A stretch of 64,000 nt of DNA from DATLED01 sp963750255. Its GTDB lineage: Bacteria; Actinomycetota; Acidimicrobiia; Acidimicrobiales; CADCTF01. The stretch is from contig CAVVPZ010000006.1 in assembly GCA_963750255.1 (NCBI GenBank), forward strand, positions 903,587 to 967,586, given 5' to 3'. Within the stretch, counting starts at the first letter, position 1; each line of letters starts with the position of its first letter. Both the position numbers and the translations under genes were made by a program. The notes under the pieces were generated by a model. It searched no databases. It had not been told where the DNA came from and was given only the letters and a program-made list of their open reading frames with translations. Below, piece after piece: positions 60,468-64,000 of this stretch.

Positions 60468-60934
60468 CGTGCATCGCAGTGCTCGGGACGCTGCCAAGGC
60501 TCATGCCGCTCCTGCCGGAACCGGCCGTCGTTCTGCCGTGCGACGATCGATCAACGAGCTCGCACGCGCCTTGGCACCGAGACCCGTCTGTGTTCAGAAG
60601 CGACAGTGACCAGTTCTCCGTGAGGGGAATCCGACCGAGTGGAGAACCAGGGGTGGACTACGCCTTCTCGCCGGAGCGGAGAGGCCGGATGCCGTGGTAC
60701 GGCTACAGCGGTGCGGTCTACGAGGTGATTGACCGCGATGGTGGGTGTGTGATGCGTGTCAGAGCGACCCGTGCGACGTCGACCGTCCGCATCACGACAG
60801 CTCGACGATCGACCAGTCCGACGGGAGCTGCTGGCAGGCGCATCGCCTCGACATCAACCGATTCGGCGTTTGCTTTCCCTGCATTGTACCTGAAGGTGTC
60901 CCAACGTGCGCAGTCGCAGTCGCCGGGTTTGTAG
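60464..60934 (+). CDS. Hypothetical protein, possibly secreted (frame uncertain)
   Basis: GTG 60464 overlaps the rhomboid stop (GTGA). The first residues are hydrophobic (VTCIAVLGTLPRLMPLLPEPAVVL), then DYAFSPERRGRMPWYGYSGAVYEVIDRDGG is compact and plausible. After 60745 two frames compete: the present one runs to 60934 with low-complexity sequence, and the +1 frame (to 61002) is Cys-rich (CDACQSDPCD, GVCFPCIVPEG). A frameshift is likely there. No family is recognised. Confidence 0.4.
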   Translation: MTCIAVLGTLPRLMPLLPEPAVVLPCDDRSTSSHAPWHRDPSVFRSDSDQFSVRGIRPSGEPGVDYAFSPERRGRMPWYGYSGAVYEVIDRDGGCVMRVRATRATSTVRITTARRSTSPTGAAGRRIASTSTDSAFAFPALYLKVSQRAQSQSPGL

Positions 60935-61011
60935 TCCCGATGGCCGACAGCCGGACGATGGGCGCGTTAACTCGAGTTGGCTGCCGGCATCCGTTCGGGT
61001 AGAAACGGAAT

Positions 61012-61504
61012 GTGGCGATCGCCTTGTACACAGGGTCGTTCGATCCCATCCATGCCGGACATGTCGCGCGAGTCGCACAGGCCGCTCGGTTGTTCGACGA
61101 GGTTGTCGTTGCAGTTCTGGGTAACCCGGCCAAGGCAGGTCTCTTCACCAAGCGCGAACGTGCCGAGCTGGTGTCCGCGTGTTGCCACGCTGCCGAACGT
61201 GCGGGTCATCAGCCACGAAGGCATGGCCGTCGACGTAGCCGCCGCGGTCGATGCCACGTGCATCGTCCGCTCGGCCCACAAGGAGCGCGGGTCCGAGTTC
61301 GACATGGCCGCCATGAACTACGCCTTGTCTGCAATCCCGACCGTGTTTTTGGATCCCAACGAGGAGACGAACTGGGTGTCATCGACTCTTGTACGAGCAG
61401 CGGCGGCCGACGGTTCCTTGGCGTTGCTCGGCTCCGCAGTTCCGGCACCAGTGGTCGAGGCCCTCAGTCGCCGACAAGATCGTGGTCGAGGAGTCTTGAG
61501 GTGA
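61012..61504 (+). CDS. coaD: CoaD-like pantetheine-phosphate adenylyltransferase (frameshifted)
   Basis: A ~160-residue nucleotidyltransferase with the adenylylation motif ALYTGSFDPIHAGHVARV, FDEVVVAVLGNPAKAGLFTKRERAEL, and, after one frame change near 61195, LPNVRVISHEGMAVDVAAA, ATCIVRSAHKERGSEFDMAAMNYAL, IPTVFLDPNEETNWVSSTLVRAAA and GSAVPAPVVEAL. The order matches CoaD, which joins phosphopantetheine to ATP in CoA synthesis. Several positions differ from usual CoaD (RSAHKERGSEFD where RGLRAVSDFEYE is typical), so it is a divergent copy. The stop overlaps the next gene's GTG by 4 bp. Confidence 0.72.
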
Positions 61505-62124
61505 TCGTTGTCGGCCTCACGGGAGGCATTGGAGCAGGAAAATCGACGCTCGCCGGCCTGCTCGCCGAGCGAGGAGCCGAGATCGTCGATGTAGACGCAA
61601 TAGGTCGAGGGGTCATTGCCGAGGAGGGTCCCGGAGCTGCGGGAGTGCTGGCGCGTCTTCGGCACCTTGGATCGGCGTCGGCTGGCGGCTCAAGTGTTCT
61701 CCGACCCAGAAGGCTCGCGCCGACCTGGAAGCCATCAGCTGGCCCTTGATCGAGGCTGAACTACGGAGGCGGGTCGCCGCTTCCACCGCAGAAGTCGTCG
61801 TACTCGACATGGCGGTGCTTGGGCAGGGCCTTGGCAGAGGGATCTACGGACCAGTCGTCACGGTCGAAGCCAACGACGGACGCCGGCTAAGTCGTTTGGT
61901 CGCCCGAGGGCTGGCCGTTGAGGACGCACGCGCAACGGGTGGCTGCGCAGCTCACCGAGGAGGCCAGACGAGCCATCGCTGATGCGGTTGTTCTCAATGA
62001 GGGTGACATTATGACCTCGCACGCGAGCAGAGCGCGTGCTGTCGATCATCGTTGGACTTCAGCGCTCCCAACAAGCCGATTAGTGGCGGCGCCTTGTTCC
62101 CGAAGGCCGGCTCGGTGGCCTTAG
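61501..62124 (+). CDS. coaE: CoaE-like dephospho-CoA kinase (frameshifted)
   Basis: P-loop kinase start VIVVGLTGGIGAGKSTLAGLLAERGAEIVDVDAIGR is diagnostic for CoaE. Across frame changes (near 61640, 61712 and 61936) the order continues with LDRRRLAAQVFSDPEARADLEAISWPLIEAELRRR, EVVVLDMAVLGQGLGRGIYGPVVTVEA and QLTEEARRAIADAVVLNEGD, all recognisable CoaE segments. CoaE phosphorylates dephospho-CoA in the last step of CoA synthesis. The 3' end is uncertain; the final open frame stops at 62124. coaD and coaE as an overlapping pair is an unusual arrangement. Confidence 0.68.
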
Positions 62125-62205
62125 CCAGCACCGTCATAGGCCGCTGCAGTGAGGGGCTTCCAAAAACAAGGGCGCGCTCGGCGATCGTGGGCAATGCTTT
62201 CGGTT

Positions 62206-62790
62206 ATGGCAATGGTGATGGTCTTCCGTGTCCGAGCGAGGCGGCACGGTGGGGGTGGCACCAGCTCGATAAGCGTTGGGCCCGCCGCCTGGTCGATGAG
62301 GCAGGTATCCGTCGTGGCGATCTCGTTGTCGATGTCGGAGCTGGCGCGGGCGTCATCACCCAAGAGTTGGTCTGCGAGGCGCTGCAGGTTGTTGCCGTGG
62401 GGAGCTCCACCCCCGACGGGCCGCACCGCTGAGGGAGCGCTTCGCTGGACAGTCAGTGACCGTGGTCCAGGCCGACGCTTCCGCTCTGCGCCTTCCGGGT
62501 CGTCCGTTCAAGGTGGTGGCCAACCCACCGTCGCTATCATGACCTCCCTACTCCGCCAAGCTCACGAACCCTCGAAGCCGACTTGAGCGGGCGGTCATCG
62601 TGCTCCCAACGTGGGCGGTGATCCGTTGGGCGTCGGGGCGGGGCGTCGAGGGGATCACCTCGAAAAAGATGTTTTCGATCCGACGTGGGCGTCCGACTTC
62701 CCGACGGCGATTTACTCCGGCTCCACCGGGCGCCACCAGCACAGTGACCATCATCGGGCGAGGAGACCGTGGCCTGTCCGCTGATACACA
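62206..62790 (+). CDS. Erm/KsgA-like rRNA adenine N6-methyltransferase (frameshifted)
   Basis: The broken frame yields RWGWHQLDKRWARRLVDEAG, the SAM motif LVVDVGAGAGVITQEL, QVVAVG near the acidic end of motif II, SVTVVQADASALRLPGRPFKVVANPPS with the NPP(Y/F/S) catalytic motif, and the C-terminal FTPAPPGATSTVTII pattern. The W-H-(Q/R)-L-D start and NPPx motif resemble Erm-type 23S rRNA adenine methyltransferases more than KsgA. Methylation of A2058 (Erm) would block macrolide binding; the exact target is not shown by sequence. Frameshifts occur near 62255, 62405 and 62540. Both ends are approximate. Confidence 0.6.
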
Positions 62791-63069
62791 ACCCAGTGCT
62801 TCCAACCTACACGCCGACCCCGCACGCGGAAGAGGTTCGAAGGCACGAGGATTCGACCGTCATGTAAAGGCTCGCTGCGAGCGAGGCTCGTCTTACAGAG
62901 GCAGCCCTTCGCTATTTCTTCCCCCCGCCAGCCATCGGCCCTTATGTGGCATGCCCCAACGGCTCCTGCGAGATCACTCGTGCTGGTGGTCCCGATGGCG
63001 TCCATCGCGACGAGAGGACGGCGCTGTGGAGAGGTACTACGCGTTCTACGTGGATGTCGTTGACGCTGC
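62791..63069. other. Unresolved stretch between rRNA methylase and metG
   Basis: 279 bp. A plus-strand frame reads ALRYFFPPPAIGPYVACPNGSCEITRAGGPD, which looks protein-like and has a C-P-x-x-x-C pair, but it is bounded by stops in the same frame and may be a fragment or a frameshifted gene. I cannot assign it. Confidence 0.3.
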
Positions 63070-64000
63070 CTATTGCTCTCGAAGTCGGGGAACGAGCGGC
63101 TCGGCGGAGGGAAGGCGTCCGTCCGCAAGTGGAGTGAGCGCACTCGCCAATCGTGTCGCGAGGGCTGGTGTCAGCGGACCGAGCATCTGGGCGATCCGAC
63201 GCAGCGCGCGTAGGGCGGCCGCGAGCGATTCGTCCAGTTGGTCTGCCGCGTCGGCGTCGCCGGCATGTTCCGCTTTCGCAAGCAGCCATGGTGCCGATTC
63301 CTCCAGCCGCCGATTGGCCTCAGCGACGGCGGTGTTGACGAAAGAACCGATGGCTCGAAGGTCGAAGTCATCGAGGTAGGCCGCGATCTCGCTGGGGAAA
63401 TGTTCTGCTTCGCTTGCTGGGGGTCGTCCATCACGGAAGCGGTGGACCATCGTCACAACCCGCGTGGCGAGATTGCCGACGCCGTTCGCGAGGTCGGCGT
63501 CATGCCGCTCCACCAGGCGTTGGTCGGTGTAGTCCGCATCGGCGGCCCGGGGGACGTCGCTCAATAGCCACCACCGCAGCGCGTCGGTGCCGAAGCGCGC
63601 TGCGACGTCTACCGGGTCGACCACGTTGCCGGTCGACTTCGAGAGTTTGCGTCCATTCGCGGTCAAGTACGGGTGAACGAAGATCGTGGTGGGTAGCGGC
63701 TGGCCGGCTGAGAGGAGTAGCGCCGGCCAGTACACGGCGTGGAACCGAAGGATGCCCTTCCCGATGACGTGAATGCGGTCGTCGGCGTCGTGCCACCAGT
63801 GCTCGTACCGCTGGCGGTCGCCGGCGAAGTCGAGCGCACTGATGTAGTTGGCGAGGGCATCCCACCACACGTAGACGACTTGGGACGGGTCACCGGGAAC
63901 GGGAAGCCCCCATCCGTGGGCACGTTCCTGCGAACGGGACACGCTGATGTCGGAGAGCCCACCACGCACGAATGAGAGCACCTCGTTGGCGTAGACCCGC
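63070..64000 (-). CDS. metG: Methionyl-tRNA synthetase, C-terminal part (cut by window edge)
   Basis: The window holds the last ~310 residues of MetRS. Clear motifs are AHGWGLPVPGDPSQVVYVWWDALANYISAL, HVIGKGILRFHAVYWPALLLSAG, the KMSKS-type FVHPYLTANGRKLSKSTGNVVDP (Leu in place of Met) and ADYTDQRLVERHDADLANGVGNL for the anticodon-binding domain. It ends at TAG 63070-63072 without the C-terminal tRNA-binding domain of long MetRS forms. The frame is open to 64000 and intact, unlike its neighbours. If the integrase element spans this region, it could be a second, acquired MetRS. Confidence 0.9.
   Translation of the reverse strand, partial: RVYANEVLSFVRGGLSDISVSRSQERAHGWGLPVPGDPSQVVYVWWDALANYISALDFAGDRQRYEHWWHDADDRIHVIGKGILRFHAVYWPALLLSAGQPLPTTIFVHPYLTANGRKLSKSTGNVVDPVDVAARFGTDALRWWLLSDVPRAADADYTDQRLVERHDADLANGVGNLATRVVTMVHRFRDGRPPASEAEHFPSEIAAYLDDFDLRAIGSFVNTAVAEANRRLEESAPWLLAKAEHAGDADAADQLDESLAAALRALRRIAQMLGPLTPALATRLASALTPLADGRLPSAEPLVPRLREQ

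Overview
The window is high-GC DNA with G/C-rich third codon positions, frequent GTG starts, many 1-4 nt gene overlaps and actinobacterial gene content: an LtbR/NdgR-type IclR regulator divergent from leuCD, DUF3105 and 'sunset'-like proteins, a long SerA, and ribosome-mediated attenuators. It is best read as a chromosomal segment of an uncultured Actinomycetota. Acidimicrobiia is a reasonable guess, but the sequence alone does not prove it.

Layout. 1-2.0 kb: ABC exporter (minus) and a lipoprotein. 2.0-7.3 kb: ilvD, then an attenuator and the ilvB-ilvH-ilvC operon. 7.3-11.4 kb: methyltransferase, HEAT-repeat protein, a second ABC exporter and a small monooxygenase-fold protein. 11.4-16.0 kb: serC back-to-back with an aspartate aminotransferase, a DUF3105 protein and serA. 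16.1-20.8 kb: a sunset-like protein (minus), a leuA attenuator, leuA and leuS. 20.9-25.7 kb: a GGDEF sensor, leuCD (minus) and its IclR-family regulator (plus). 25.6-29.3 kb: a minus-strand run ending at greA. 29.3-34.4 kb: a leuB attenuator, leuB-ilvE-cimA and two further genes. 34.6-51 kb: catabolic and detoxification genes (acyl-CoA dehydrogenase, amidase, SDR, hydrolases, acyl-CoA ligase, aldo/keto reductase), two mechanosensitive-channel genes, gltX and tRNA-Gln. 51-57.4 kb: an orphan CODH/xanthine-dehydrogenase large subunit, a D-aminoacylase-like amidohydrolase, a GMC oxidoreductase, a RIO kinase and tRNA-Glu. 57.4-64 kb: a tyrosine integrase next to tRNA-Glu, followed by what looks like integrated cargo: a lipoprotein, rhomboid protease, CoaD- and CoaE-like enzymes, an Erm-like rRNA methylase and the C-terminal half of a methionyl-tRNA synthetase.

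How it works together. The first 33 kb holds nearly the whole branched-chain amino acid pathway (ilvD, ilvBHC, leuA, leuCD, leuB, ilvE, cimA) plus leucyl-tRNA synthetase and serine synthesis. Three operons (ilvB, leuA, leuB) each have a leader of the same design: a short peptide rich in Leu/Val/Ile codons, a hairpin just after its stop codon, then a terminator hairpin with a T-run. leuCD instead has an inverted repeat in the gap it shares with the divergent IclR-type regulator.

Data quality. Many conserved genes (ilvD, ilvB, ilvC, leuB, ilvE, gltX, an SDR, an aldo/keto reductase, a GMC oxidoreductase and most genes after 59.8 kb) are broken by single-base indels, mostly an extra C or G, while neighbours of equal length are intact. 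This pattern suggests uncorrected long-read consensus errors rather than real decay. Coordinates for those genes span the whole homologous region.
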